Shown here piece by piece: positions 1 to 7,254 of a stretch of 11,609 nt of DNA (position 1 is its first letter; every line of letters starts with the position of its first letter). The translations under genes and the position numbers were made by a program. The stretch comes from Anoxypelagibacter denitrificans. Lineage in GTDB: Bacteria > Pseudomonadota > Alphaproteobacteria > Pelagibacterales > Pelagibacteraceae. The stretch is taken from assembly GCA_017640265.1 (NCBI GenBank), contig JAGFVZ010000029.1, forward strand, positions 1 to 11,609, written 5' to 3'. A model generated the notes under the pieces. The model saw only the letters and a list, made by a program, of their open reading frames with translations, searched no databases and was not told where the DNA came from.

Positions 1-466
1 CATTAAAATTTCCAAGCTTTTTATGAGCAATACCAATATTATTATATGCCCGAAAATTTGAAGGATTTGTTTCAATTGTTTTTTTAAAGTAAGCAATTGC
101 TTCTTCAAATTTGCCTTCAGAAAAATATATGTTGCCAATATTATATTGACATAAATCGCTTTTTGGATTCACTTCGAAAGATTCTTTATAAAATTTAATA
201 GCTTTATCAAAAATTTTTTGATCATGAAAAAATTTTCCATAATTATATAAAAGTAACGAGTCTTTTGGTCTGTCCTCTAAACATTTTTTAAATACAACGC
301 CTGCTTTTTTGTATTCTTTAATTTGTGATAACAAAACAGCATAATTTTGTAAGATATCAAAATTATTTGGATTTGTTTTTAAAAGCGTTTCGTAGATTTC
401 CTTGGCTTTTAAAAAATTTTTTTTACTATGATGATAAATTGCAGTTTTAAAAATATTTGCAATCAT
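1..466 (-). CDS. TPR-repeat protein, partial (C-terminus outside window)
   Basis: An open frame starts at the ATG at 466-464 (MIANIFKTAI) and is still open at the left edge, giving 155 visible residues. It is made of about four and a half tetratricopeptide repeats of 34 residues. Each has the TPR signature of small residues at fixed positions and a closing Asn-Pro or Arg-Pro turn, seen at TNPNN, DRPKD, VNPKS and TNPSN. The best unit reads YNIGNIYFSEGKFEEAIAYF. TPR arrays are protein-binding scaffolds. No signal peptide or membrane segment is visible, so a cytoplasmic location is likely. Any C-terminal catalytic domain (TPR proteins are often fused to sulfotransferase or glycosyltransferase domains) would lie off the edge, so no function can be assigned. 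It lies 32 bases downstream of the VTT membrane protein on the same strand and may be co-transcribed with it. The TPR call is solid; the role is unknown. Confidence 0.85.
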   Translation of the reverse strand, partial: MIANIFKTAIYHHSKKNFLKAKEIYETLLKTNPNNFDILQNYAVLLSQIKEYKKAGVVFKKCLEDRPKDSLLLYNYGKFFHDQKIFDKAIKFYKESFEVNPKSDLCQYNIGNIYFSEGKFEEAIAYFKKTIETNPSNFRAYNNIGIAHKKLGNFN

Positions 467-498
467 GATTAATTTTTATTTTTTTCATATTAGATGAA

Positions 499-1227
499 TT
501 ATTTTGTTTTAAAAAAAATATTTTTTAAAACAAAAGATAAAATGAGAATAATAAAAAAACCTAGAATGGGTAAATAAATCTCCGGAGAAAGAAAGACCGA
601 TAAAAAATCAAGTTCGGCATTTTGCTCAATAATATTCTCAATACCGCTTCCAAGTGCTGTTGTAACAAATGTTGTAGGAACTATTCCTAAAAAAGTAGCA
701 AAAATATAATTTTTAACGGACATATTAAAAAGAACTGGCAAGACATTCTGAATAGGAAAGGGTGTGCCACCCCCTCCTATAAATCTAAAAAACATAAAAT
801 ATACTATTTCATTCTTATTAAAAAATTCTATAAATTTAGAAAATTTTGTTGCAAATTTTTCTCGTATTAATTCACTAAAAAAAGTTTTTGCTAAAAGATA
901 CAACAAAACACCGCCAAGTGTATTCCCAAAGAGAAGGATTAGAGTTCCTAACCATTTGCCAAAAATAAAACCAATCACCAAAGTAGGCAGGAGCATGGGA
1001 CATAATAACAAGTTTAATAAAACAGTAATAATAAAAAAAATAATTGTTAGAAAAAAAATATTGCTCTCTTTGTATTTTAAAATTAGACCTTTGTTTTCTC
1101 TAATAAATTCATAACTAGTTAAATCACTAATATCAAAATTAGAAAATAAAAAATAAATAACTGCTAAAAGAACAGCTACATAAACGCTTCCTAAATAAAT
1201 TTTAAAATTTGAGGATTTAAAGTTCAT
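499..1227 (-). CDS. TVP38/TMEM64 (VTT-domain, DedA-related) membrane protein
   Basis: A 242-residue integral inner-membrane protein. Hydrophobic segments lie at about residues 9-29, 55-75, 79-118 (probably re-entrant plus transmembrane), 140-165, 172-196 and 215-238. The middle carries the VTT/SNARE-associated-Golgi pattern: a GFIFGKWLG segment, then a glycine-rich helix (GNTLGGVLLYLLAKTFF), then FRFIGGGGTPFPIQNVLP, followed by a Gly-Ile-Val-Pro turn near 181-184. In this family the R-F-(x)n-P-F segment is the conserved re-entrant loop. Family members are linked to lipid scrambling or transport and membrane homeostasis; the substrate here cannot be read from sequence. The run of four glycines before TPF is a variant of the usual loop. 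The ATG at 1227-1225 is the start, just behind a membrane-anchor-like N-terminus. The gene is divergent from rpmH and upstream of the TPR gene. The family call is fairly sure; function is not. Confidence 0.85.
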   Translation of the reverse strand: MNFKSSNFKIYLGSVYVAVLLAVIYFLFSNFDISDLTSYEFIRENKGLILKYKESNIFFLTIIFFIITVLLNLLLCPMLLPTLVIGFIFGKWLGTLILLFGNTLGGVLLYLLAKTFFSELIREKFATKFSKFIEFFNKNEIVYFMFFRFIGGGGTPFPIQNVLPVLFNMSVKNYIFATFLGIVPTTFVTTALGSGIENIIEQNAELDFLSVFLSPEIYLPILGFFIILILSFVLKNIFFKTK

Positions 1228-1306
1228 AGTTTGATTTTTAACTGTACTTATACAAACTTATTACCTATAAATATCAAAAAATTTTAACAAGAACCAAACA
1301 AATCTT
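1228..1306. promoter_or_regulatory. Divergent intergenic region with candidate promoters
   Basis: This 79-base AT-rich gap separates the start of the VTT gene (minus) from rpmH (plus), so it should hold promoters for both. For rpmH, a TATAAA-like -10 lies at 1266-1271, about 35 bases before the ATG, but no good -35 stands at 16-18 bases. For the minus strand, TTGATA (complement of 1272-1277) and TATAAG (complement of 1247-1252) are 19 bases apart, slightly longer than ideal, and would give a leader of about a dozen bases. In such AT-rich DNA, matches like these arise by chance, so the region is better supported than the exact boxes. No clear Shine-Dalgarno precedes rpmH. Confidence 0.4.
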
Positions 1307-1441
1307 ATGAAAAGAACATATCAGCCGAGCAAATTAGTCAGGAAAAGAAGACATGGTTTTAGATCAAGAATGGCCACAAGAGCAGGTAGACAACTCATTG
1401 CAAGACGAAGAGCAAAAGGTCGTAAAAGACTTTCAACTTAA
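1307..1441 (+). CDS. rpmH: 50S ribosomal protein L34 (bL34)
   Basis: A small gene of 44 codons plus TAA, beginning MKRTYQPSKLVRKRRHGFRS and ending in an Arg/Lys-rich tail (GRKRLST). It matches the near-invariant bL34 family along its whole length, and 44 residues is the standard size. The product is a basic component of the large ribosomal subunit. It is first in the plus-strand run and is followed by rnpA after 6 bases, the classic bacterial rpmH-rnpA pair. It sits directly downstream of the divergent intergenic region, so the operon promoter is probably there. Confidence 0.98.
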   Translation: MKRTYQPSKLVRKRRHGFRSRMATRAGRQLIARRRAKGRKRLST

Positions 1442-1447
1442 TAATTC

Positions 1448-1813
1448 ATGATACAACTAGAAAGTTTGAGAAAAAAAGAACATTTTCTTTTAGTGTTAAA
1501 ACAAAAAGCTGTTAGTAATAATTTTTTTTCAATTTATCGTAAAAAAAATTTTATAAAAAACTCTAAACAAAGCAAAAAAAAACTGTACATCAGTTTTGTA
1601 ATGAAAAAGAAAATCGGGACTGCTGTTAAAAGGAATAGAATTAAAAGAAAATTAAGAGGAATAGTTCAAAAATTATTAAAAATAGATAGTGCAATTAATT
1701 TAAATTATACATATATAGTTTTGGGAAAGGCAAAGTCTTATAAAGAACATTACAGCTCTTTGTATGAGAAAATGGAAAAAAGTTTTAAAAAATTGGAAAA
1801 TTTGAATTTATGA
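1448..1813 (+). CDS. rnpA: Ribonuclease P protein component
   Basis: A 121-residue basic protein, the protein subunit that helps the RNase P RNA bind and cleave 5' leaders from precursor tRNAs. The diagnostic RNR motif is at residues 61-70 (KRNRIKRKLR), preceded by the beta-strand YISFVMKKKIGTAV, as in the family. Length is typical of RnpA (about 110-130). The N-terminus (SLRKKEHFLLVLKQK) corresponds to the usual basic Leu-x-x-x-x-x-Phe opening. It starts 6 bases after rpmH, and its stop overlaps the yidD start by 4 bases (ATGA), which suggests translational coupling. The region 31-48 is unusually lysine- and asparagine-rich, in line with the low G+C of the genome. Confidence 0.95.
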   Translation: MIQLESLRKKEHFLLVLKQKAVSNNFFSIYRKKNFIKNSKQSKKKLYISFVMKKKIGTAVKRNRIKRKLRGIVQKLLKIDSAINLNYTYIVLGKAKSYKEHYSSLYEKMEKSFKKLENLNL

Positions 1814-2067
1814 AATTTGTAAATTTTTTTATAATTAATCTTATAAAATTTTATAGATTTTTTATATCACCTATACTTGGGCAAAATTGTAGGTTCCTTC
1901 CATCGTGTTCTGAATATTTTATTAAGTGTTTAGAAACGCATGGACTAGTCAAGGGTAGTTGTTTAGGGTTTAAAAGAATAGGCAAATGCCATCCTATAAA
2001 AGTTTTGGGAGGCTCTTCTGGGATAGACTTGGTTCCAAAAAAAAATAACTCAGGAAAAAAATATTAA
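1810..2067 (+). CDS. yidD: Membrane protein insertion efficiency factor YidD
   Basis: An 85-residue protein of the YidD (DUF37, haemolytic) family, a small membrane-associated protein that assists YidC-dependent insertion. Visible family landmarks are an amphipathic/hydrophobic N-terminal helix (residues 3-19), then YRFFISPILGQNCRFLPSCS, with the conserved Cys27 and Cys33, followed by the Cys40, Cys51 and Cys60 positions and HPIKVLGGSSGIDLVP at the end. Length fits the family (about 70-90). It overlaps rnpA by 4 bases and ends directly against the yidC start with no gap, the conserved rnpA-yidD-yidC arrangement. An AGGA at 2052-2055 inside its 3' end may serve as a long-spaced ribosome binding site for yidC. 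Confidence 0.95.
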   Translation: MKFVNFFIINLIKFYRFFISPILGQNCRFLPSCSEYFIKCLETHGLVKGSCLGFKRIGKCHPIKVLGGSSGIDLVPKKNNSGKKY

Positions 2068-3759
2068 ATGGAATTTAAAAACGTCATTTTTGCTATTGTT
2101 TTATCCTTTGCTGTTCTTCTTTCTTGGTCTCTATTTTTTGAGACTCCTCAGGTTGAAAAACAAAATGAAAATCAACAAACTGAGGTAGTTAAAAAAAATA
2201 ACACAACTAACTCTGATGTTCCAACCGTTAACACTGAAAATGGTGCTACGGCTATTTCAAGAGAAAACTCCATTAAGGGATCCGATAGATTTCATTTTGA
2301 AAACAAAAATGTTAAAGGATCAATCACCTTAAAAGGAGCTCTAATAGATGACATCGTTTTTAAAAATTATAAAGAAGAAATCAACGATAATAGAAAGGTA
2401 GTCTACCTCAATCCAAAAGAAACAACGGATGGATATTTTATAGAAACTGGGTGGGCAACTAGCAATCTTGAAAAAGTATCTGTTCCTAGCCCGGACTCTG
2501 AGTGGAAAGTTAAAGGAAATAAAAAATTATCGCCAGGTAACCCAGTAATAATTGAATGGAACAATAAATCTGGACTAATATTTAGAAAAAAAATTGAATT
2601 AGACGATAAATTTTTATTTAAAGTAACTCAGGAAGTTCAAAACAATACTAAAGAAAAAGTAGAGCTATATCCTTACGCTCAAATAACTAGGAATCAAAGT
2701 CCGGATGTTACAAATTTTTATATTTTGCACGAAGGTTTTATCGGAGTATTTGATGAGCAGCTTGAGGAAATAGATTACGATGATATCAAGGAGAAAAAAG
2801 AAAAATATAGTGCTGAAGAAGGTTGGCTTGGCATCACTGATAAATATTGGATGACAGCCTTAGTGCCAGAAAACGACCAGTCATTTAAAGCTGAGTTTCT
2901 CTACAAAAATGCTTTTAAAGCAAATTATATCCTGAATAAACCAATTGTGGTTTCTCCCTCATCTTCAAAAACGGCAGAAACAAAAGTTTTTGTTGCTGCT
3001 AAAGAAGTAAGAGTAGTTGATGGTTATGCAGAATCTGAAAATATAAAAAAGTTTGATCTTGTTATTGATTGGGGTTGGTTCTATTTTTTTACCAAACCTC
3101 TATTCTTTGTAATGGATTACCTATTTCATTTAACAAAAAACTTTGGAATAGCGATTGTGTTGGTGACCGCGTCTGTAAGAATACTTTTCTTCCCTCTTGC
3201 TAACTACTCTTTCAGATCAATGGCAAAAATGAAAATTTTGCAACCAGAAATGTTAAGATTAAAAGAATTACATAAAGACGACAAAGTGAAACTTCAGCAA
3301 GAAATGATGGCACTTTACAAAAGAGAAAAAGTAAATCCTTTGTCTGGGTGTTTGCCAATTTTAATACAAATACCTTTCTTTTTTGCAATTTACAAAATGC
3401 TTTTCATTTCTCTGGAAATGAGACATCAGCCGTTTTTTGGATGGATAAAAGATTTGTCAGCACAAGATCCAACTTCAGTTTTTAATATCTTTGGTTTGAT
3501 TCCCTGGGATCCACCATCATTTTTAATAATTGGGGTTTGGCCGATATTAATGGGCGCAACGATGTTTTTGCAACAAAAACTAAATCCAACACCTCCAGAT
3601 CCGATACAAGCAAAAATATTTATGTTTTTTCCTCTTTTCCTAACCATAATTTTAGCGCCATTTCCATCAGGATTAGTTGTCTACTGGACTATCAATAATA
3701 TTTTAACAATCGCTCAACAGTGGATAATCATAAAAAGAACTACTGTCAAAACTAAATAA
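2068..3759 (+). CDS. yidC: Membrane protein insertase YidC/Oxa1
   Basis: A 563-residue inner-membrane insertase of the Gram-negative type. A first transmembrane segment (about residues 5-24) is followed by an Asn/Thr/Lys-rich linker (about 30-65) and a large periplasmic beta-domain (about 70-325). The conserved Oxa1-like core lies at about 335-555. In the core, Arg371 in TASVRILFFPLANYSFR matches the conserved arginine of the hydrophilic groove. The cytoplasmic helical hairpin (about 385-422) is followed by NPLSGCLPILIQIPFFFAIY and, near the end, FPSGLVVYWTINN. These are the family's most conserved stretches. It acts alone or with SecYEG to insert and fold membrane proteins. Its start abuts the yidD stop; argB begins 2 bases after its stop. 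The C-terminus is short after the last membrane segment, unlike forms with long basic tails. Confidence 0.98.
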   Translation: MEFKNVIFAIVLSFAVLLSWSLFFETPQVEKQNENQQTEVVKKNNTTNSDVPTVNTENGATAISRENSIKGSDRFHFENKNVKGSITLKGALIDDIVFKNYKEEINDNRKVVYLNPKETTDGYFIETGWATSNLEKVSVPSPDSEWKVKGNKKLSPGNPVIIEWNNKSGLIFRKKIELDDKFLFKVTQEVQNNTKEKVELYPYAQITRNQSPDVTNFYILHEGFIGVFDEQLEEIDYDDIKEKKEKYSAEEGWLGITDKYWMTALVPENDQSFKAEFLYKNAFKANYILNKPIVVSPSSSKTAETKVFVAAKEVRVVDGYAESENIKKFDLVIDWGWFYFFTKPLFFVMDYLFHLTKNFGIAIVLVTASVRILFFPLANYSFRSMAKMKILQPEMLRLKELHKDDKVKLQQEMMALYKREKVNPLSGCLPILIQIPFFFAIYKMLFISLEMRHQPFFGWIKDLSAQDPTSVFNIFGLIPWDPPSFLIIGVWPILMGATMFLQQKLNPTPPDPIQAKIFMFFPLFLTIILAPFPSGLVVYWTINNILTIAQQWIIIKRTTVKTK

Positions 3760-3761
3760 TA

Positions 3762-4634
3762 ATGAGTGCCAACGAAAATTTAGGTAATAAAATAAAAGAG
3801 TTCTGGCCAAAAAATGGCCCTTCGACTCGAGAAGTAGAAAAATATATTAAAAAATATTCAAAAGAAAAAATAGTCATAAAGTGTGGTGGTAAAGTTCTTT
3901 TAGATTCTGCGCTGTTGAATGATCTAATTGAAGATGTCGTAATTTTAAAAAAATTGGGACTAACTCCCATATTAGTACATGGAGGAGGATTGGGAATTAA
4001 AAAAAAATTAGACGCACAAAACATTGAGAGCAAATTTATTATGGGTTTGAGAATTACAGATGAAAAAATGATTACAATTGTTGAGAATGTAATGATCGAA
4101 TTTAATAGAAAAATTGTTAACGCTTTAGAAAAAAAATCCTGTAAGGCAAAACCAATAACAATAAAAAAAAATAATATAATTTATGTAGAACAGGAAAGTA
4201 AAGAATTGGGTTATGTTGGTAAACCCAAAAGAATAGATATAAAATTACTTAAAGAAATAATCAAAAAGGACTTTGTTCCAGTCATAACGCCTATGGGCCT
4301 AGATGATAAAGGATTCCCTTATAATATTAATGCTGACACCGCTGCTGGAGCCTTAGCAAAAAGTATTAAATCTAGAAGATTAATATTATTAACGGATGTT
4401 GGAGGAGTTTTGGATAATAATGATAAAACAGTTTCAGAAATCAACACAAGCCAAGCTAAAGAATTAATTAATAATAAAACAATTCACGGTGGCATGATAC
4501 CGAAAGTAAAAACTTGTATTGATGCAATAAATAATGGTGTAAGGGCGGTTGTAATTATTGATGGCAGAAAACCTCATTCTATCTTATTTGAATTATTTTC
4601 AGATCAAGGTGCCGGCACACTTATAAGAAAATGA
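3762..4634 (+). CDS. argB: Acetylglutamate kinase (arginine-sensitive type)
   Basis: A 290-residue amino-acid kinase that phosphorylates N-acetyl-L-glutamate with ATP, the second step of arginine synthesis. The residues corresponding to the well-studied E. coli enzyme are present: Lys40 in IVIKCGGK, the Gly-rich loop HGGG (73-76), Arg97 in GLRITDE, Asn188 and Asp192 in YNINADTAAGA, and Lys248 in HGGMIPKVKT. An N-terminal helix before the first strand (STREVEKYIKKYSKE) and the GAGTLI C-terminus are marks of the hexameric, arginine-inhibited subfamily, so feedback inhibition by arginine is likely. Two details are unusual: HGGG is followed by Leu-Gly rather than the common Pro-Gln, and the first motif has Cys where Tyr is common. 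It starts 2 bases after yidC, with no engB between them, and overlaps the next gene by 4 bases. Confidence 0.95.
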   Translation: MSANENLGNKIKEFWPKNGPSTREVEKYIKKYSKEKIVIKCGGKVLLDSALLNDLIEDVVILKKLGLTPILVHGGGLGIKKKLDAQNIESKFIMGLRITDEKMITIVENVMIEFNRKIVNALEKKSCKAKPITIKKNNIIYVEQESKELGYVGKPKRIDIKLLKEIIKKDFVPVITPMGLDDKGFPYNINADTAAGALAKSIKSRRLILLTDVGGVLDNNDKTVSEINTSQAKELINNKTIHGGMIPKVKTCIDAINNGVRAVVIIDGRKPHSILFELFSDQGAGTLIRK

Positions 4635-5302
4635 AAGCACTTCAATCAATCAAATTTTGGGTTTTTGATTTAGATAATACTTTGTACTCTGGGAAAACCA
4701 GAGTTTTTGAGCAAGTGGACAAAAAAATGTCAGAATACATATCCAAAAAACTTAACGTAGGTGTTGAGGAAGCTAAAAAAATTCAAAAAAATTATTTTTA
4801 TAAATATAACACAACACTTAATGGGATGATTAAAAATTACGGAATTGATGCCAGTGAATTTTTAAATTTTGTACATGATATTGACCTAAGTTTTTTAAAA
4901 AATGATAAGGCTTTAGAGGTAGAATTGAGCAAAATAAGAGACAAAAAAATAATTTTCACCAATGGCCCTAAAACTCATGCCGAAAATGTAACTAAAAAGA
5001 TTGGAATTGATAAGCTATTTGATGGAATCTTTGACATTGTAGATTCTGACTTTGTACCCAAACCAGATATCAAAGCCTATAAAAAACTAATTGATAAATA
5101 CAAAATTGAGCCACAATATTGTATATTGATAGAAGATATCGCTAGAAATTTAAAACCAGCTTACGAATTAGGCATGAAAACAGTTTGGATTAAAAATGAT
5201 GAACCTTGGGCGGCAGAATTTTCAAATGAAAATTTTGTAAATTATAGAACTGAAGATTTATCTAAATTTTTAAAGGAAATTAATGAACTTAGAAAAAATT
5301 GA
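4631..5302 (+). CDS. HAD-family hydrolase, pyrimidine 5'-nucleotidase-like
   Basis: A 223-residue HAD-superfamily phosphatase with all four motifs. Motif I is FDLDNT with Asp13 (nucleophile) and Asp15 (acid/base). Motif II is Thr110-Asn111-Gly112. Motif III is Lys144-Pro145 and motif IV is Glu168-Asp169. The region between motifs I and II is a small helical cap. Its wording (YKYNTTLNGMIKNYG, then FLNFVHDIDLSFL) matches the subgroup annotated as pyrimidine 5'-nucleotidase (Sdt1/PyrP-like). The likely reaction is dephosphorylation of a nucleotide or similar small phosphate ester; the substrate cannot be fixed from sequence. It overlaps argB by 4 bases and dapD by 20 bases, so it is probably translated together with them. 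From memory, this subgroup is found next to dapD in many alphaproteobacteria, but a role in lysine or arginine synthesis is not shown. Confidence 0.88.
   Translation: MKALQSIKFWVFDLDNTLYSGKTRVFEQVDKKMSEYISKKLNVGVEEAKKIQKNYFYKYNTTLNGMIKNYGIDASEFLNFVHDIDLSFLKNDKALEVELSKIRDKKIIFTNGPKTHAENVTKKIGIDKLFDGIFDIVDSDFVPKPDIKAYKKLIDKYKIEPQYCILIEDIARNLKPAYELGMKTVWIKNDEPWAAEFSNENFVNYRTEDLSKFLKEINELRKN
5272..5278 (+). promoter_or_regulatory. Ribosome binding site for dapD inside the HAD gene
   Basis: AAAGGAA lies within the end of the upstream HAD coding sequence, with its AGGA core 5 bases before the dapD ATG at 5283. It is the best Shine-Dalgarno match I saw at a gene start in the window. It supports the start that overlaps the HAD gene by 20 bases. 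Confidence 0.6.
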
Positions 5303-6107
5303 AAAATCAATAAACGAAGCTTTTTCGAATAAAGATAAAATTAATACATCCGACAAAACTCTAAATGATTTGATTAAGAATACAATTGATTTGTTAGATG
5401 AAGGAAAAATACGAGTTGCAGAAAAAAAAGGTGGTACTTGGCAAGTTAATCAATGGATAAAAAAAGCAATACTACTTAGCTTTAGGGTTAATAAAATGAA
5501 AGCCTCTAAAGGTCCTTATTCAACCTGGTATGATAAAGTTGAAGGAAAAACTCAAGGGTGGGATGAAGAAAAAATTAAGAAAGCCGGATTTAGATACGTT
5601 CCAAATGGGGTAATAAGAAAAGGAGCGTTCATTGCAAAAAATGTTGTCTTGATGCCTTCATTTGTAAATGTTGGAGCTTATGTGGATGAGGGAAGTATGA
5701 TTGATACTTGGGCGTCTGTTGGATCTTGCGCGCAAGTTGGAAAAAATTGTCATATTTCTGGAGGAGCTGGAATTGGTGGAGTATTAGAACCTATGCAGGC
5801 CAGTCCCACAATAATTGAAGATAATTGTTTTATTGGAGCAAGGGCAGAAATAGCAGAAGGCGTTATTATTGAAAAAGGCTCAGTTTTATCCATGGGAGTA
5901 TACATAGGTGCATCAACAAGAATTATTGATAGAGCAACTGGCGAAACACTTTATGGAAAAGTTCCAGCTTACTCAGTTGTGGTTCCAGGATCTATGCCCA
6001 GTAAAAACAATCCTGATGGTCCGTCTCTGTATTGCGTAATTATTGTAAAAAAAGTAGATGAAAAAACAAGAAGTAAAACATCAATTAACGATCTATTGAG
6101 AGATTAA
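5283..6107 (+). CDS. dapD: Tetrahydrodipicolinate N-succinyltransferase
   Basis: A 274-residue enzyme, the same length as E. coli DapD. It transfers succinyl from succinyl-CoA to tetrahydrodipicolinate in the succinylase route to meso-diaminopimelate and lysine. An N-terminal helical domain (about 1-100, including GTWQVNQWIKKAILLSFR) is followed by a left-handed beta-helix of hexapeptide repeats (about 107-230), where FVNVGAYVDEGSMIDTWASV and HISGGAGIGGVLEP are characteristic. Asp141 and Glu189, the residues reported as functionally important in the mycobacterial homologue, are present at the same positions. The start is supported by the alignment of its first helix with other DapD proteins and by a Shine-Dalgarno 5 bases upstream. 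It overlaps the HAD gene by 20 bases, and dapE follows after 7 bases. Confidence 0.97.
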   Translation: MNLEKIEKSINEAFSNKDKINTSDKTLNDLIKNTIDLLDEGKIRVAEKKGGTWQVNQWIKKAILLSFRVNKMKASKGPYSTWYDKVEGKTQGWDEEKIKKAGFRYVPNGVIRKGAFIAKNVVLMPSFVNVGAYVDEGSMIDTWASVGSCAQVGKNCHISGGAGIGGVLEPMQASPTIIEDNCFIGARAEIAEGVIIEKGSVLSMGVYIGASTRIIDRATGETLYGKVPAYSVVVPGSMPSKNNPDGPSLYCVIIVKKVDEKTRSKTSINDLLRD

Positions 6108-6114
6108 CAAGTTA

Positions 6115-7254
6115 ATGCCTATCAACGAACTAAAATTAGCAAAAGAATTAATCCGTTGTCCAAGCATCACTCCAAAAGATGCTGGGGTTATAAATTTATT
6201 AGTAAAAAATTTGAAATCACTTGGTTTTAAATGCCAAATAATGAATTTCAAAAATGTTAAAAATTTATATGCAAGACTTGGAAAATCATCTCCTAATTTT
6301 TGTTTCGCGGGACATACTGATGTTGTGCCAGTAGGCGACCTGAAATCTTGGTCAGTAAAGCCTTTTTCAGGTACGGTCAAAAACAATAGATTAATTGGAC
6401 GTGGCGCAAGCGATATGAAGGGATCAATTGCTTGTTTTGTGGCCGCTTTAAGTCAATTTAAAAAAGTAAAACCAAAATTTAAGGGATCAATCAGTCTGTT
6501 AATTACCGGTGATGAAGAAGCTATTGCAATCAATGGAACAAAAAAGGTCGTTGAAAAATTAAAAAAAAGAAAAGAAAAAATAAATTTTTGTTTAGTGGGT
6601 GAACCAACAAATTTAACAAAACTTGGCCAGATGATGAAAATTGGTAGAAGAGGAAGTATGACAGGATATCTAACAGTTTATGGTACTCAAGGTCACGTCG
6701 CTTATCCTAATCAAGCAAATAACCCTGCTCCCGTTATAACAAAAATACTCGACCAAATTAATAATATTAAACTTGATAGGGGAACAAAAAACTTTCAACC
6801 TTCAAATCTTGAGGTAGTTAAAATTAATATTGAAAATACAGCTGATAACGTAATTCCAGCAAAAGCTACAGCAACTTTCAATATAAGATTTAACAATAAA
6901 CATTCGTCAAATTCTTTGAAAAAGAAACTGAATAAAGTTTTTAGCAATACTTGTAGAAAAAATAGGTGTTCTTTTAAAATTTCTTACATGGTATCGGGAG
7001 AGGCATTTTTGACTACACCCAATAAAACAACTTATATGATTCAGAAAATCATTAAAAAAATAACTAAAGTAAAACCAAAATTATCAACAACTGGCGGAAC
7101 ATCGGATGCAAGATTTATCAGAAAAATATCTCCATGTGTAGAATTTGGATTAGTCGGAAAAACTGCCCATAAGATCGATGAAATGGTTTCAGTTTCTGAT
7201 ATGAAAAAACTTAAAAAAATATACCTAAATATTTTACAAAATTATTTTAAGTGA
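6115..7254 (+). CDS. dapE: Succinyl-diaminopimelate desuccinylase
   Basis: A 379-residue M20-family di-zinc amidohydrolase. It cleaves N-succinyl-L,L-diaminopimelate to succinate and L,L-diaminopimelate, a later step of the pathway begun by DapD. All key residues of the well-studied Haemophilus enzyme are present at near-identical numbering: His67 and Asp69 (FAGHTDVVP), bridging Asp100 (GASDMKG), general base Glu134 with Glu135 (TGDEEA), Glu163 (VGEPTN) and His352 (TAHKIDE). A dimerisation domain (about 180-290) with His194 splits the catalytic domain. GGTSDARF at 327-334 is the family's DapE-type signature and argues against other M20 peptidases such as ArgE. Length is standard. It follows dapD by 7 bases and overlaps the next start by 4 bases (GTGA). 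Confidence 0.96.
   Translation: MPINELKLAKELIRCPSITPKDAGVINLLVKNLKSLGFKCQIMNFKNVKNLYARLGKSSPNFCFAGHTDVVPVGDLKSWSVKPFSGTVKNNRLIGRGASDMKGSIACFVAALSQFKKVKPKFKGSISLLITGDEEAIAINGTKKVVEKLKKRKEKINFCLVGEPTNLTKLGQMMKIGRRGSMTGYLTVYGTQGHVAYPNQANNPAPVITKILDQINNIKLDRGTKNFQPSNLEVVKINIENTADNVIPAKATATFNIRFNNKHSSNSLKKKLNKVFSNTCRKNRCSFKISYMVSGEAFLTTPNKTTYMIQKIIKKITKVKPKLSTTGGTSDARFIRKISPCVEFGLVGKTAHKIDEMVSVSDMKKLKKIYLNILQNYFK

Noticed and set aside
467..498. T-rich gap between the VTT and TPR genes as a terminator or small RNA
   Set aside because: No stable stem is visible; it reads as an ordinary short AT-rich spacer.
764..1114. Plus-strand open frame of 116 codons antisense to the VTT membrane protein
   Set aside because: It lies wholly within a well-supported gene, is low-complexity Lys/Asn/Ile-rich, and resembles no family; it is a shadow frame in AT-rich DNA.
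3426..3647. Minus-strand open frame antisense to the end of yidC
   Set aside because: It covers the most conserved core of YidC and has no recognisable domain.
3752..4033. Minus-strand open frame antisense to the start of argB
   Set aside because: It runs against a clear ArgB N-terminus, has no family features and no ribosome binding site.
6093..6386. Minus-strand open frame antisense to the start of dapE
   Set aside because: It mirrors the conserved metal-binding region of dapE and has no coding character of its own.
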